This document shows, one piece after another, positions 1 to 8,837 of a stretch of 64,000 nucleotides of DNA. The DNA comes from a bacterium (lineage in GTDB: Bacteria; Bdellovibrionota; UBA1018), in contig JAIEMT010000003.1 of the NCBI GenBank assembly GCA_019751945.1, positions 160,993-224,992 of the forward strand, read 5' to 3'. The position numbers were made by a program, and so were the translations under genes. The stretch's first letter is position 1. Every line of letters starts with the position of its first letter. The notes under the pieces were generated by a model that saw only the letters and a program-made list of their open reading frames with translations, had not been told where the DNA came from and did no database searches.

Positions 1-2718
1 ATTCTTGAGAACGTTGTTCTGCTTGTCCGCTTTACCTTTTTCAATTTCTTCGATTTCTTTTCGAATCTGAATCATGGCTTCGCAGAAGCGATCGAGCTCA
101 TGCAACGATTCGCTCTCGGTCGGCTCAATCATCATCGTGCCTGCCACCGGGAAAGAAACCGTCGGAGCGTGGTAGCCGTAGTCCATCAACCGTTTCGCCA
201 CATCTTCCACTTCGATACCGGAAGTTGGTTTCAGCTGACGGAGATCAACAATGCACTCATGCGCCACAAAACCATTTTTTCCACGATAGAGAACCGGATA
301 GTACGGCTGCAGTTTCTTGGCGATGTAGTTGGCATTCAAAATTGCCACCTGAGTGGCTCGCTTCAAACCATCGGCACCCATCATCAAAATGTAAGTATAA
401 GGAATGGGGAGAATGCTCGCCGAACTCCACGGAGCCGCGGCCACAGCGCCCACCGTATTTTCACCGCCCATCGGAACAATCGGATGCCCCGGCAAGAACG
501 GCTTCAGGTGCTCCTTCACGCAAATAGGACCCATTCCCGGGCCACCACCGCCGTGCGGAATACAAAACGTCTTGTGTAAATTCAGGTGAATAACGTCAGG
601 ACCAAAATCTCCCGGCTTACAAAGCCCGATTTGCGCGTTCATGTTCGCGCCGTCCATGTAAACCTGGCCGCCGTGCTTGTGAACGATTTCGCAAATCTCT
701 TTGATGCCTTCTTCGAACACACCATGAGTAGAGGGGTACGTCACCATCAGCGCGGACAAATCATTCTTATGTTCTTCCGCCTTCACTCTTAAATCTTCGA
801 TGTCGATATTGCCGTTCGGGTCGGTCTTCACCACTACCACGGACATTCCCGCCATCGCCGCGCTGGCCGGATTCGTTCCATGCGCCGACTGTGGGATTAA
901 ACAGACACGACGATGCTTCTGACCACGATTTTCATGATACTTATGAATGACAAGCAATCCCGCAAACTCGCCCTGAGAGCCCGCATTCGGCTGCAACGAA
1001 ACCGCTGCATAGCCCGTCAACTCTGCCAACAAATCTTCGAGATGCTGAATCATGAGCTGGTAACCCTTCGCTTGTTCTTTCGGAATGAAGGGGTGCAACT
1101 TTCCAAAACGCGGCCAAGTAATGGGCAACATTTCTGCAGCCGCATTTAGTTTCATGGTGCAGGAGCCGAGTGGAATCATCGACGTAGTGAGCGACAAGTC
1201 CTTCGCCTGCAAGCGATGAATGTAGCGAAGCATTTCCGTCTCGGAGTGGAAGCTATTGAAGATGGGGTGAGTAAGGTACGGAGTTTTTCTCGACTGCACG
1301 CCCGACTGGTAAGCAAAGTTCTGGACACCATCCTTCAGCAAATCTTTCAAATTAAAACCGATGGCTTTTCCTTCGGAGAAAACATCCAGCAAAGCAGAAA
1401 GATCTTCTTCGAGTTTGGTTTCATCTAAAGAAATGCCAAGGCTCTTTCCGTCGGGGTAGCGACGAATGCCAATCTCCGCAGCATCCGCGCGAGTGTAAAT
1501 ACGATCGGCCAAACTCACGTTCGGCAAAGTGACCTTCAACGTATCGAAGAACGGTTCACTCCCGATTTCAAAACCCAGCTTACGCAAACCCGCAGCCAAA
1601 AGCTGAGTGAAGCCGTGAACGCGTTCCGCGATTTTTTTCAATCCCTGCGGACCATGGTAAACCGCGTACATGCTAGCGGTAATGGCCAGGAGAACTTGAG
1701 CCGTACAAATATTGCTAGTGGCCTTGTCGCGACGAATATGTTGTTCGCGCGTTTGCAATGCCAAGCGCACTGCGGGCTTGCCGTCCATGTCTTTCGATAC
1801 GCCGACCAAACGTCCTGGAATGTGGCGTTTGAATTCGTCTTTCGTAGCCATGTAAGCCGCGTGCGGACCGCCGTAACCCATCGGCACACCGAAACGCTGA
1901 GTACTACCAACCGCAACATCCGCACCCATTTCACCAGGTGGCTTCAAAACCGTGAGCGCCAAAATATCTGCCGCCATCACGGCCAGCGCGCCTGCATCGT
2001 GCGCCTTTTTAATGAAGGGTTCGTAATTGTAAATCGCACCGTCGGTAGTGGGATACTGGACGAGCACGCCGAAGACCGGCTTTGAAAAATCAAAGGAGTT
2101 GGGATTTCCAACGATGACTTTAATTCCTGCAGCTTCCGCGCGAGTCTGAATCACCGCAATTGTCTGCGGATGACAATCTTCTGCTACAAAAAATGAGCGC
2201 TGCGCGTCCCGATTCTTAATCGCGTAACACATCTGCATGGCTTCAGCCGCTGCAGTAGCTTCATCTAAGAGCGAAGCATTCGCGATTTGCAAACCCGTCA
2301 AATCCATCACCATGGTTTGAAAGTTGAGAAGTGCTTCAAGACGACCCTGAGCAATCTCGGCTTGATACGGTGTGTACTGCGTGTACCAACCGGGTGACTC
2401 CAAAATATTTCGCTGAACCACCGGCGGAGTGATGCAGTCGTAGTAGCCCATGCCGATGTACGTCTTAAAAACTTTGTTCTGTGCCGCAAGCGATCGCAGA
2501 TGCGTGAGCGCTTCATATTCTGAAACACCGTCGCCGACAATTTCGCGCGCCAACGGTTTCGTGAGTCGAATTTGTGAAGGTACTGTCGCGTCGATTAACG
2601 CGTCCAGATTTTTCACTCCCAAGTACTGAAGCATTTTCTCAACATCTTTGGAGCTGGGGCCAATGTGGCGATCCACAAATCGGTCGGTGATGTTTAAGGG
2701 AAATCTGGAATCAGGCAT
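1..2718 (-). CDS. gcvP: Glycine dehydrogenase (decarboxylating), P-protein, partial
   Basis: This is the P-protein of the glycine cleavage system. It decarboxylates glycine with pyridoxal phosphate and hands the aminomethyl group to the lipoyl H-protein. The frame runs 906 codons from ATG at 2718 to the window edge without a stop, so roughly the last 50 residues of the usual ~960 are outside. The N-terminus shows FVDRHIGP and the C-terminal half has the PLP-lysine motif [16 protein letters not shown], both diagnostic of the fused (homodimeric) form. An AAGGTG ribosome site lies 5 bases before the ATG. It diverges from the gene at 2885. gcvT and gcvH are not in view. Confidence 0.97.
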   Translation of the reverse strand, partial: MPDSRFPLNITDRFVDRHIGPSSKDVEKMLQYLGVKNLDALIDATVPSQIRLTKPLAREIVGDGVSEYEALTHLRSLAAQNKVFKTYIGMGYYDCITPPVVQRNILESPGWYTQYTPYQAEIAQGRLEALLNFQTMVMDLTGLQIANASLLDEATAAAEAMQMCYAIKNRDAQRSFFVAEDCHPQTIAVIQTRAEAAGIKVIVGNPNSFDFSKPVFGVLVQYPTTDGAIYNYEPFIKKAHDAGALAVMAADILALTVLKPPGEMGADVAVGSTQRFGVPMGYGGPHAAYMATKDEFKRHIPGRLVGVSKDMDGKPAVRLALQTREQHIRRDKATSNICTAQVLLAITASMYAVYHGPQGLKKIAERVHGFTQLLAAGLRKLGFEIGSEPFFDTLKVTLPNVSLADRIYTRADAAEIGIRRYPDGKSLGISLDETKLEEDLSALLDVFSEGKAIGFNLKDLLKDGVQNFAYQSGVQSRKTPYLTHPIFNSFHSETEMLRYIHRLQAKDLSLTTSMIPLGSCTMKLNAAAEMLPITWPRFGKLHPFIPKEQAKGYQLMIQHLEDLLAELTGYAAVSLQPNAGSQGEFAGLLVIHKYHENRGQKHRRVCLIPQSAHGTNPASAAMAGMSVVVVKTDPNGNIDIEDLRVKAEEHKNDLSALMVTYPSTHGVFEEGIKEICEIVHKHGGQVYMDGANMNAQIGLCKPGDFGPDVIHLNLHKTFCIPHGGGGPGMGPICVKEHLKPFLPGHPIVPMGGENTVGAVAAAPWSSASILPIPYTYILMMGADGLKRATQVAILNANYIAKKLQPYYPVLYRGKNGFVAHECIVDLRQLKPTSGIEVEDVAKRLMDYGYHAPTVSFPVAGTMMIEPTESESLHELDRFCEAMIQIRKEIEEIEKGKADKQNNVLKN

Positions 2719-2827
2719 TGTGCACCTTTAAATACTCGTGATTTATGCAGAACAGGTTCTTTACCAATTCTTCATAAAATTCTCCACCCCGAAGCTTTTC
2801 CCTTGACGAGAAAATCAGACGAGCCCC

Positions 2828-2856
2828 TTGTGACTGCCCCATCCCGGGGATATAAG
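2828..2856 (+). promoter_or_regulatory. Candidate sigma70-type promoter for the 2885-10250 gene group
   Basis: TTGTGA (2828-2833) and TATAAG (2851-2856) are separated by 17 bases, ahead of a clear AGGGGA ribosome site at 2871-2876. The spacer contains a CCCGGG palindrome. This is the only good promoter-like pair in the 166-base gap between gcvP and the plus-strand genes. It is assigned by pattern only. Confidence 0.45.
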
Positions 2857-2884
2857 TTTCGATCTTATTTAGGGGAAGTAACAA

Positions 2885-3202
2885 TTGGACAATAGCCCAA
2901 AACCATCGAATCCAGATGAGGTCTCCATCGAGAACCTGACTCGAATTTTCAGCACCGCACTGGTTTCCAGCCGAACTCCCGAGGTTCGGGACTTCTCAGC
3001 CGAGCTCTTTCACCTAGTTGAGACCCCTGCTTTTCACGCCATCCTGGGAGCGGTTCGTCAGCTGGCCAAAACCCAAGGCGTTTCTGAACGCGATGCGGCT
3101 CGAACCATCATTGGAACCTTCCGAAATCTGGACAAACTCTGGGGCGACTACCTCTTTCAAGAAGGGGTGGAGCAGCTCCGAGGAAAATCCGGCTCCAATT
3201 GA
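2885..3202 (+). CDS. Small protein of unknown function (105 aa)
   Basis: I do not recognise this protein. The start is TTG at 2885, supported by AGGGGA 8 bases upstream. It is soluble, with no signal peptide or membrane segment. The first 30 residues are polar, and the rest looks helical (FSAELFHLVE, FHAILGAVRQLAK, ARTIIGTFRNLDKLWGDYL). It is first in a plus-strand group, 29 bases ahead of xseB, so it is probably co-transcribed with xseB and tlyA. It contains no cysteine or histidine cluster that would suggest metal binding. The codon pattern and ribosome site support a real gene; the function is unknown. Confidence 0.75.
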   Translation: MDNSPKPSNPDEVSIENLTRIFSTALVSSRTPEVRDFSAELFHLVETPAFHAILGAVRQLAKTQGVSERDAARTIIGTFRNLDKLWGDYLFQEGVEQLRGKSGSN

Positions 3203-3231
3203 TCCCCAATCTGTGGTAAGCCATTGCCACT

Positions 3232-3471
3232 ATGGAAGAAAAACTCGGTTTTGAAGCCGCGCTTGAGAAGCTCCAACAGACCGTAAAAAGTTTGGAAGGG
3301 GGCGAGCTCAACCTGGAAGTCGCCCTAAAGCGGTTTGAAGAAGGCGTCCACCTCATTCGAATTTGTCAGGAACACCTGGCCGTCGCGGAACAAAAAGTTG
3401 AGATTCTGACCAAAGCCCCTTCTGGAGCCGGTTCCTCTCCTGAAACTCAGCCCTTCAACCCGGGTCAATAA
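3232..3471 (+). CDS. xseB: Exodeoxyribonuclease VII small subunit
   Basis: This is the small subunit of exonuclease VII, which degrades single-stranded DNA with the XseA large subunit in the cytoplasm. The 79-residue length is normal. The family pattern is clear: FEAALEKLQQTVKSLEGGEL, followed by a helix ending FEEGVHLIRICQEHL and a QKVEIL segment, which form the coiled helical hairpin. xseA is not in this window. It lies 8 bases before tlyA, an arrangement often seen in bacteria where xseB and tlyA share an operon. Confidence 0.95.
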   Translation: MEEKLGFEAALEKLQQTVKSLEGGELNLEVALKRFEEGVHLIRICQEHLAVAEQKVEILTKAPSGAGSSPETQPFNPGQ

Positions 3472-3479
3472 CTTTACCC

Positions 3480-4238
3480 ATGCCTAACAAGAAGCGCGCG
3501 GACCTGCTCTTAGTCGAAAAAGGTCTCGCCCCGACTCGGCAACGCGCTCAGAGCATGATCTTAGCGGGCCAAGTTTTGGCAAACGATCAACCCGTCACCA
3601 AAGCAGGTGCCTTGCTGGAAGAAGAAGTCCTGCTGCGGATTCGCGGAACAGATCACCCCTATGTTTCGCGCGGCGGCGTAAAGCTAGCGGCCGCATTGGA
3701 TACCTTCGAAATTATTCCCACCGGAAAAATCGCGCTCGATATTGGCGCTTCGACCGGGGGCTTTACCGACGTCCTCCTCACTCGCGGTGCGGAACGAGTT
3801 TTCGCTCTAGACGTGGGATTCAATCAGCTGGCTTGGAAAATTCGAAATGACCCACGCGTCACCGTCATTGAAAAGATCAACGCCAGGAATTTGGAATTCT
3901 CGGTCGTGGGCCAACAGGTCGACCTGATTGTCGTCGACGTTTCTTTTATTTCTTTGGGCAAGATTTTGCCGGCTCTCTGCCAGTTTTCAAAACCGGAAAC
4001 CGAGTGGATTACTCTCATAAAACCTCAGTTCGAAGTGGGCCGAGAAAAAGTGGGAAAGGGCGGAATTGTTCGCTCGGAAAAAGACCGTCAAGACGCTGTC
4101 GAGAAGCTCAAGTCCTTTGCTGAAACCGTTGGCTTGAGCTGCACAGGCTTGATAGACTCACCTATTGAAGGCACAGACGGAAACAAGGAGTTCTTAGCTC
4201 GTTGGAAATATCAAAACTCTGCTCGCCCTGGAGCTTAG
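3480..4238 (+). CDS. tlyA: TlyA-family rRNA 2'-O-methyltransferase
   Basis: This is an S4-domain plus FtsJ-like methyltransferase, 252 residues. TlyA enzymes 2'-O-methylate cytidines in 23S (and in some species 16S) rRNA; older annotations call them hemolysins. Residues 1-60 form the S4 RNA-binding domain (RADLLLVEKGLAPTRQRAQ). The motif SRGGVKL precedes the SAM-binding loop DIGASTGGFTDVLL, and VDVSFISL plus IKPQFE supply the usual catalytic-face residues. The last 37 bases overlap the start of the next gene, pointing to translational coupling. Whether it modifies only 23S rRNA cannot be told from sequence. Confidence 0.93.
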   Translation: MPNKKRADLLLVEKGLAPTRQRAQSMILAGQVLANDQPVTKAGALLEEEVLLRIRGTDHPYVSRGGVKLAAALDTFEIIPTGKIALDIGASTGGFTDVLLTRGAERVFALDVGFNQLAWKIRNDPRVTVIEKINARNLEFSVVGQQVDLIVVDVSFISLGKILPALCQFSKPETEWITLIKPQFEVGREKVGKGGIVRSEKDRQDAVEKLKSFAETVGLSCTGLIDSPIEGTDGNKEFLARWKYQNSARPGA

Positions 4239-5218
4239 GAAGAAGCTCGGGCTCGCGTCTCTTTAAGTTTTTTGCAGTATCGCTCGTCATCGCTTCGGTG
4301 CTCGGCACTTCCGGGTGCAGCTCTGCTCGGAAAAGGCCTGCTCCGGGCACTGAAGGCTCGCAAGAGTTGGGGCCACCACAACCTTACGGCCCAGAAGTTA
4401 CCGCGCATCCAACTGAGAGCGAATACGGCCCCAGCTTCAACAAGTCCCGCCCCGTCGTTTTAGTTTTTGGTCCCGGACTCGCCCGTGGATTTTCTTACGC
4501 GGGAGTGATCAAGGGTCTGCGAGAAGCGAATGTGCAAATCGGAGCCATCGTCGCAACCGAGATGGGCGCCCTGGTAGCCTCTCTCTACGGCTTTAGCCAG
4601 AGCGTGAACGACTTCGAGTGGATGCTTCAAAAATTTAAGGAAAAATCTTTTACAGATCGCTCTCTCTTTCGCGATCACTCGGGCGAATCCAACGGAAAGC
4701 GCCTCTATGAAACGCTCGAATCCGTCATAGGGAAAAAAGACATGAAAGAGAGTCGCATTCCGGTGAAGATTCTGGTGCTCAAACCCGACCTCGGAATGAT
4801 TCAAGAAGGAAACGCCGCTCAATCCGTTCGATCCGCCATGAGCGTTCCCGGATTTTTTAGTGCCTACAATTGGGGATCTCAAACCATGACCTCTTCGGCC
4901 ATGGTTCGACCCTTCCCCATCTCCGAAGCAAAACTTTTGGGATTGGGACCCGTCATTGTGGTGGATGTGATGGGCGCCTCAGATCCCGCTACGCAAGCCA
5001 GCTCTGAACAACGAGCCACACTTCTTCGCATGATTGAAGTCGTGCGCTCCGCCCAAGGCGAACTCAAAGACGCGGACCTGCTCTTAGAACCTGACATGAA
5101 CGGAATAGGCTACTTGGATTTTGGAAAAAGAACGGAAGCGATCTTTCGAGGAAAAGCTGCGGTGACCTCTAAGCTTCCCGAAATCAAACAACTCATCGGT
5201 GGATCTGGCCCCTCATGA
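4202..5218 (+). CDS. Patatin-like lipoprotein with lost catalytic dyad
   Basis: This is a 338-residue protein. The TTG start at 4202 has AAGGAG 11 bases upstream. Residues 20-39 form a hydrophobic signal ending in GTSGC, so Cys39 is a plausible but imperfect lipobox cysteine. A Pro-rich linker follows, then a patatin/RssA fold from about residue 84. The oxyanion stretch GPGLARGFSYAGV is present. The nucleophile elbow, normally GxSxG, reads ATEMG (118-122), placing Glu120 where serine should be. The DGG/DGA aspartate motif reads SSAMVRPFPI (221-230), with Ser221 at the aspartate position. Both catalytic residues are therefore gone, and it is probably not an active phospholipase. It overlaps tlyA (37 bases) and the PBP gene (ATGA), suggesting an envelope role. 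Confidence 0.8.
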   Translation: MEISKLCSPWSLGRSSGSRLFKFFAVSLVIASVLGTSGCSSARKRPAPGTEGSQELGPPQPYGPEVTAHPTESEYGPSFNKSRPVVLVFGPGLARGFSYAGVIKGLREANVQIGAIVATEMGALVASLYGFSQSVNDFEWMLQKFKEKSFTDRSLFRDHSGESNGKRLYETLESVIGKKDMKESRIPVKILVLKPDLGMIQEGNAAQSVRSAMSVPGFFSAYNWGSQTMTSSAMVRPFPISEAKLLGLGPVIVVDVMGASDPATQASSEQRATLLRMIEVVRSAQGELKDADLLLEPDMNGIGYLDFGKRTEAIFRGKAAVTSKLPEIKQLIGGSGPS

Positions 5219-7815
5219 ATCTGGAAAAAAAACAAATTGGCTGGTTTGCTCGGGCACTTTTCTTTCTAGCAATTGCTGGAACCATTGCGGTGACGATTGT
5301 TTCAGCCTGCGTCTTTTGGTTCTTCTCTCGCGGCCTGCCGAATTTGATTTCAGTGGAGGACTATCGTCCAGCGGGGGTTACGCGAATCATCAGTGAATCT
5401 GTAAAAGATTCGACGAAGGATGAAAACATCCTGGGTGAATACTACACTCAACGTCGCTACGTCATCCCTTACGAAAAAATGCCGGACATTTTGGTCAAGG
5501 CGTTCATTTCCGCGGAAGACGATCGCTTTTTCGAGCACCAGGGCGTGAACCTCACGTCGATGCTTCGCGCGAGCGTGGCCAACTTCCGCGCTGGTCACGT
5601 GGTTCAAGGCGGCAGCACCATCACGCAGCAGGTGGCAAAATCCTTTTTCCTCACCTCAGAGCGCACGATGGATCGTAAGCTCAAAGAAATTATTTTAGCC
5701 AGCCGAATTGAAAAAAATCTCACTAAACAACAGATTCTCTACCTGTATTTGAATCAGATTTACCTGGGTCACCATGCGTACGGCGTTCAAGCTGCAGCCA
5801 AAGCTTATTTCAAAAAGGATGTTTCGGAACTGACTGTAGCCGAATGCGCTCTGCTGGCCGGAATGCCTCAGGCTCCGGGAAAGTACAGCCCTCTTCTGAC
5901 GCCGCAGAAGTCGAAGGAGCGACAACGCTACGTCCTTCGAAGAATGTACGAAAATAGTTACATCACCGTTCAACAGATGAACGACGCGGCGAGTGAGCCG
6001 ATCAAAGTTTACGATGACGATGAAACTACCAATCGCGGCGCCGCTTATTTGGTCGAACAAATTCGTCGCTACTTGATTGAAAAGTACGGCGAGAAAGCTG
6101 TTTACGAAGACGCACTCACCGTCAGCGTTCCGGCAACGATGGAACTTTCTCAATCTGCCCGCAAAGCCATGCAAGACGGGCTGCGCGCAGTCGACAAACG
6201 CATTGGATTCCGCGGGCCCATTGAAAAAGTAAACAAGCCCGACAAGATGGAGGCCTTCCTTAAAAAGGAACGCATCGAGCTCATCAAACGCCGTGTGGGT
6301 TACCAACTTTTCCTGCCAGAAGGTCGTATGGATTGGATTGAGGCCATGAACCACGCGGGCCTGAAAACAGAATCAGACCTGCTTGAACCCGACCAGCTTT
6401 ACAAAGCTCTCGTCACTGGCGTGGACGACAAAAAGAAAATGGCGAGCGTGATGCTCGGAGCAATTCGCGCTGAGTTGCCCATGGAAAAAATGCGCTGGGC
6501 TCGCCCCCTCCGGGACGACAAAACAGGAATTCAAGGGCGTGAACCTGAAACTCCTTCCCGAGTGGTGAGCAAAGGCGACGTTGTTTGGGTTCAGCTTGTT
6601 TCCAAGACTGACGGCCGCGTGATCGTGGCGCTGGATCAGGAACCAGAGGTTCAAGGCGCACTTTTCTCAATGGAAGCTCAAACCGGAAACGTGATTTCCA
6701 TGGTAGGTGGTTACGAATACACGCCCACCAGCCAGTTCAATCGCGCAATTCAGGCGCAGCGCCAACCGGGCTCTGCATTCAAACCCATTATTTACGCTGC
6801 TGCTTTAGAAAAAGGATTTACTCCGGCGACGGTGATTGTCGACTCCCCCATTATTTACGGCGACGACACGACTGGAAAATGGAAACCAGACAACTTTGAA
6901 GATAAATTTTACGGCGACACGACCTTCCGCCAAGCACTGATTAAATCTCGCAACGTTCCGACCATCAAGATTGTGCAGGCCATTCAAATTCCTGCTCTCG
7001 TGGAATTTGCTAATCGCATCGGTCTCAACGGTCAGTACAACATGGACCTTTCCATTTCATTGGGAAGCAGCACGACGTCGTTGATGAACCTGACTCGGAC
7101 TTTTGCGCTTTTCCCGCGCCTCGGCCGGAAGGTCACTCCGATTTTTATTAGCAGCGTGAAAGATCGCGACGGAAAAGTTTTAGAAGAACAAAAAGCCCAA
7201 CCGGCTCCAGTGCCGACCGCTCTCCCAGGGGTTCCGAAAGAACAAATCGAAGCGCAAAAGGCCAACGCAAAACCAGGAGAACCGGAACCTCAAGTTTTCT
7301 TCCCAAAATATCCGCTGCCCGAAGATCCCGATGTAATTTTGGATCCCCGAACTTCCTACGTCATGACCCATTTGATGAAGGAAGTGGTGGCTTACGGAAC
7401 AGGTTACGGAGCTAAGAATTTGAATCGCCCTGCCGCAGGTAAAACGGGAACCACGAACGATAACCTGGACGCGTGGTTCATGGGCTTCACTCCGACTGTT
7501 ATCACCGGTGTTTGGGTGGGCTTCGACAATCAGAAATCCCTTGGCCCAAGTGAAACGGGAGCCAAGGCTGCCCTTCCCATTTGGCTTTCTTACATGCGCG
7601 AAGCTGTCAAAAAGTACCCGGACTCTGACTTTATGATCCCGCCCGGAATCGTTTTTGCGACGATTGACTCGCGAAATGGAAAGCTCGCTTCACCGAATTC
7701 CTCAAATGCCATTAAAGAGGCGTTCATTGAAGGAACTGAGCCCACAGAGACCTCCGCAAAAGCCGCTCCCAGCACTGATACTCAAAGTGACTTCTTAAAA
7801 GAAGACACGGAGTAG
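5215..7815 (+). CDS. mrcA: Class A penicillin-binding protein (PBP1A type)
   Basis: This is a bifunctional peptidoglycan glycosyltransferase/transpeptidase of 866 residues, anchored by one membrane helix at about residues 10-38. The glycosyltransferase (GT51) motif EDDRFFEH is at 101-108, followed by GGSTITQQVAK. The transpeptidase triads are complete: SAFK with Ser520, SRN at 578-580 and KTG at 743-745. A region of about 150 residues between the two catalytic domains fits the OB-like insert of PBP1A. The C-terminus is a short polar, Thr/Ser/Glu-rich tail. It starts inside the stop of the patatin-like gene (ATGA), so the two are translationally coupled. Confidence 0.95.
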   Translation: MNLEKKQIGWFARALFFLAIAGTIAVTIVSACVFWFFSRGLPNLISVEDYRPAGVTRIISESVKDSTKDENILGEYYTQRRYVIPYEKMPDILVKAFISAEDDRFFEHQGVNLTSMLRASVANFRAGHVVQGGSTITQQVAKSFFLTSERTMDRKLKEIILASRIEKNLTKQQILYLYLNQIYLGHHAYGVQAAAKAYFKKDVSELTVAECALLAGMPQAPGKYSPLLTPQKSKERQRYVLRRMYENSYITVQQMNDAASEPIKVYDDDETTNRGAAYLVEQIRRYLIEKYGEKAVYEDALTVSVPATMELSQSARKAMQDGLRAVDKRIGFRGPIEKVNKPDKMEAFLKKERIELIKRRVGYQLFLPEGRMDWIEAMNHAGLKTESDLLEPDQLYKALVTGVDDKKKMASVMLGAIRAELPMEKMRWARPLRDDKTGIQGREPETPSRVVSKGDVVWVQLVSKTDGRVIVALDQEPEVQGALFSMEAQTGNVISMVGGYEYTPTSQFNRAIQAQRQPGSAFKPIIYAAALEKGFTPATVIVDSPIIYGDDTTGKWKPDNFEDKFYGDTTFRQALIKSRNVPTIKIVQAIQIPALVEFANRIGLNGQYNMDLSISLGSSTTSLMNLTRTFALFPRLGRKVTPIFISSVKDRDGKVLEEQKAQPAPVPTALPGVPKEQIEAQKANAKPGEPEPQVFFPKYPLPEDPDVILDPRTSYVMTHLMKEVVAYGTGYGAKNLNRPAAGKTGTTNDNLDAWFMGFTPTVITGVWVGFDNQKSLGPSETGAKAALPIWLSYMREAVKKYPDSDFMIPPGIVFATIDSRNGKLASPNSSNAIKEAFIEGTEPTETSAKAAPSTDTQSDFLKEDTE

Positions 7816-7873
7816 ACCGGTTAAAGAAGACCGCAAATAGTACCGAGAAACCTATGAGGAGTTTTTTTCTCTC

Positions 7874-8695
7874 ATGGGTAGCGCCGACACCGTTCGCTTA
7901 AGAAATCCTCTAGTCTTTTCAGCACTTTTCCACTTCCTGGGATTGTTGCTTCTATTTCTTATTGCAACGCATTATTTTACCTCTCACCAAAAGACCGCGC
8001 CCATCCTCGTGGAGGTCGATCCCATTAGCGAGAACTCTCGACGCGTTGTGCAAACTTTGAAGACCCAGAAATCCGACAAGGTCGCGCCGGACGCCTATCT
8101 GGGCGAACAGAATCAAATCGTTGATCGGCAAACGGTTGGAAAAAAGTTGGAAGTTTCTCGAAGTGGCGCTGCTGCAAAACAGTTGATGAAAAAACGGGGT
8201 GGCCTCGCCAAGCTAGGAATTCCCATTCTGCCTTCCGCTGAAACCCCGACCTCCGATGCAGGAAGCCCGAATCGTCTCGGAGAAGAATGGAATTCCGACA
8301 TTCGTTCTCCGCAGGAATATTTCAAAGGCATGAAGCAATCCGATGCCACTGCTCTGAACACCCGCGAATACGTGTTCTACAGCTATTTCCAGAGAATTCG
8401 TGAACGCTTGGATCGCGCCTGGAGCAACTCTCTTCGCGAAGAACTGACCAAGTTTTATAGAAAAGGCCGGCACCTCGCGAGCGACACCGATCTCACCACG
8501 AGAACTTTGGTCACGCTCGACAACGACGGCGTGATCGTGAAAGTTCAGGTACTCGAAGAATCGGGAGTGACCGATCTCGATGATGCAGCCATCAATGCCT
8601 TCAATAAAGCGGGCCCCTTCCCCAATCCTCCCAAGGGTCTGGTCGACGCAAAAGGCCGAGTTCAAATTCGCTGGGATTTCATTCTGAAAACCTAG
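7874..8695 (+). CDS. TonB-family C-terminal domain protein
   Basis: This is a 273-residue inner-membrane protein. A single hydrophobic helix spans about residues 13-34 (LVFSALFHFLGLLLLFLIA), followed by a polar, charged periplasmic linker. The C-terminal ~100 residues (from about YSYFQRIRERLDRAW) match the TonB/TolA C-terminal fold, with the typical TLDNDGVIVKVQVLEESG and AAINAFNKAGPFPNPP pattern. TonB-type proteins span the periplasm and contact outer-membrane partners. No exbB/exbD is in the window. It follows the PBP gene by 58 bases and precedes a lytic transglycosylase, so it may act in envelope maintenance rather than iron uptake. That last point is inference. Confidence 0.85.
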   Translation: MGSADTVRLRNPLVFSALFHFLGLLLLFLIATHYFTSHQKTAPILVEVDPISENSRRVVQTLKTQKSDKVAPDAYLGEQNQIVDRQTVGKKLEVSRSGAAAKQLMKKRGGLAKLGIPILPSAETPTSDAGSPNRLGEEWNSDIRSPQEYFKGMKQSDATALNTREYVFYSYFQRIRERLDRAWSNSLREELTKFYRKGRHLASDTDLTTRTLVTLDNDGVIVKVQVLEESGVTDLDDAAINAFNKAGPFPNPPKGLVDAKGRVQIRWDFILKT

Positions 8696-8837
8696 GCTTA
8701 GCTTCTAAAACTGTCTAAAAACTAGACACCGGCTGACCTCCTGGCCGATCATCTGTGCTTAAAGTCATTTAATTTACTGTAATTTCAATAGGTTAGAATC
8801 ATTTTGTGCGGCAGGGATCTTGCTTTGTAAGCCCTCG

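Noticed and set aside
100-579. Plus-strand open frame of 159 codons and smaller ones nearby
   Set aside because: They are antisense shadows of gcvP, which is continuous on the minus strand with full motifs.
4202-5218. Active patatin phospholipase
   Set aside because: Both the nucleophilic serine and the aspartate are replaced in the expected motifs.
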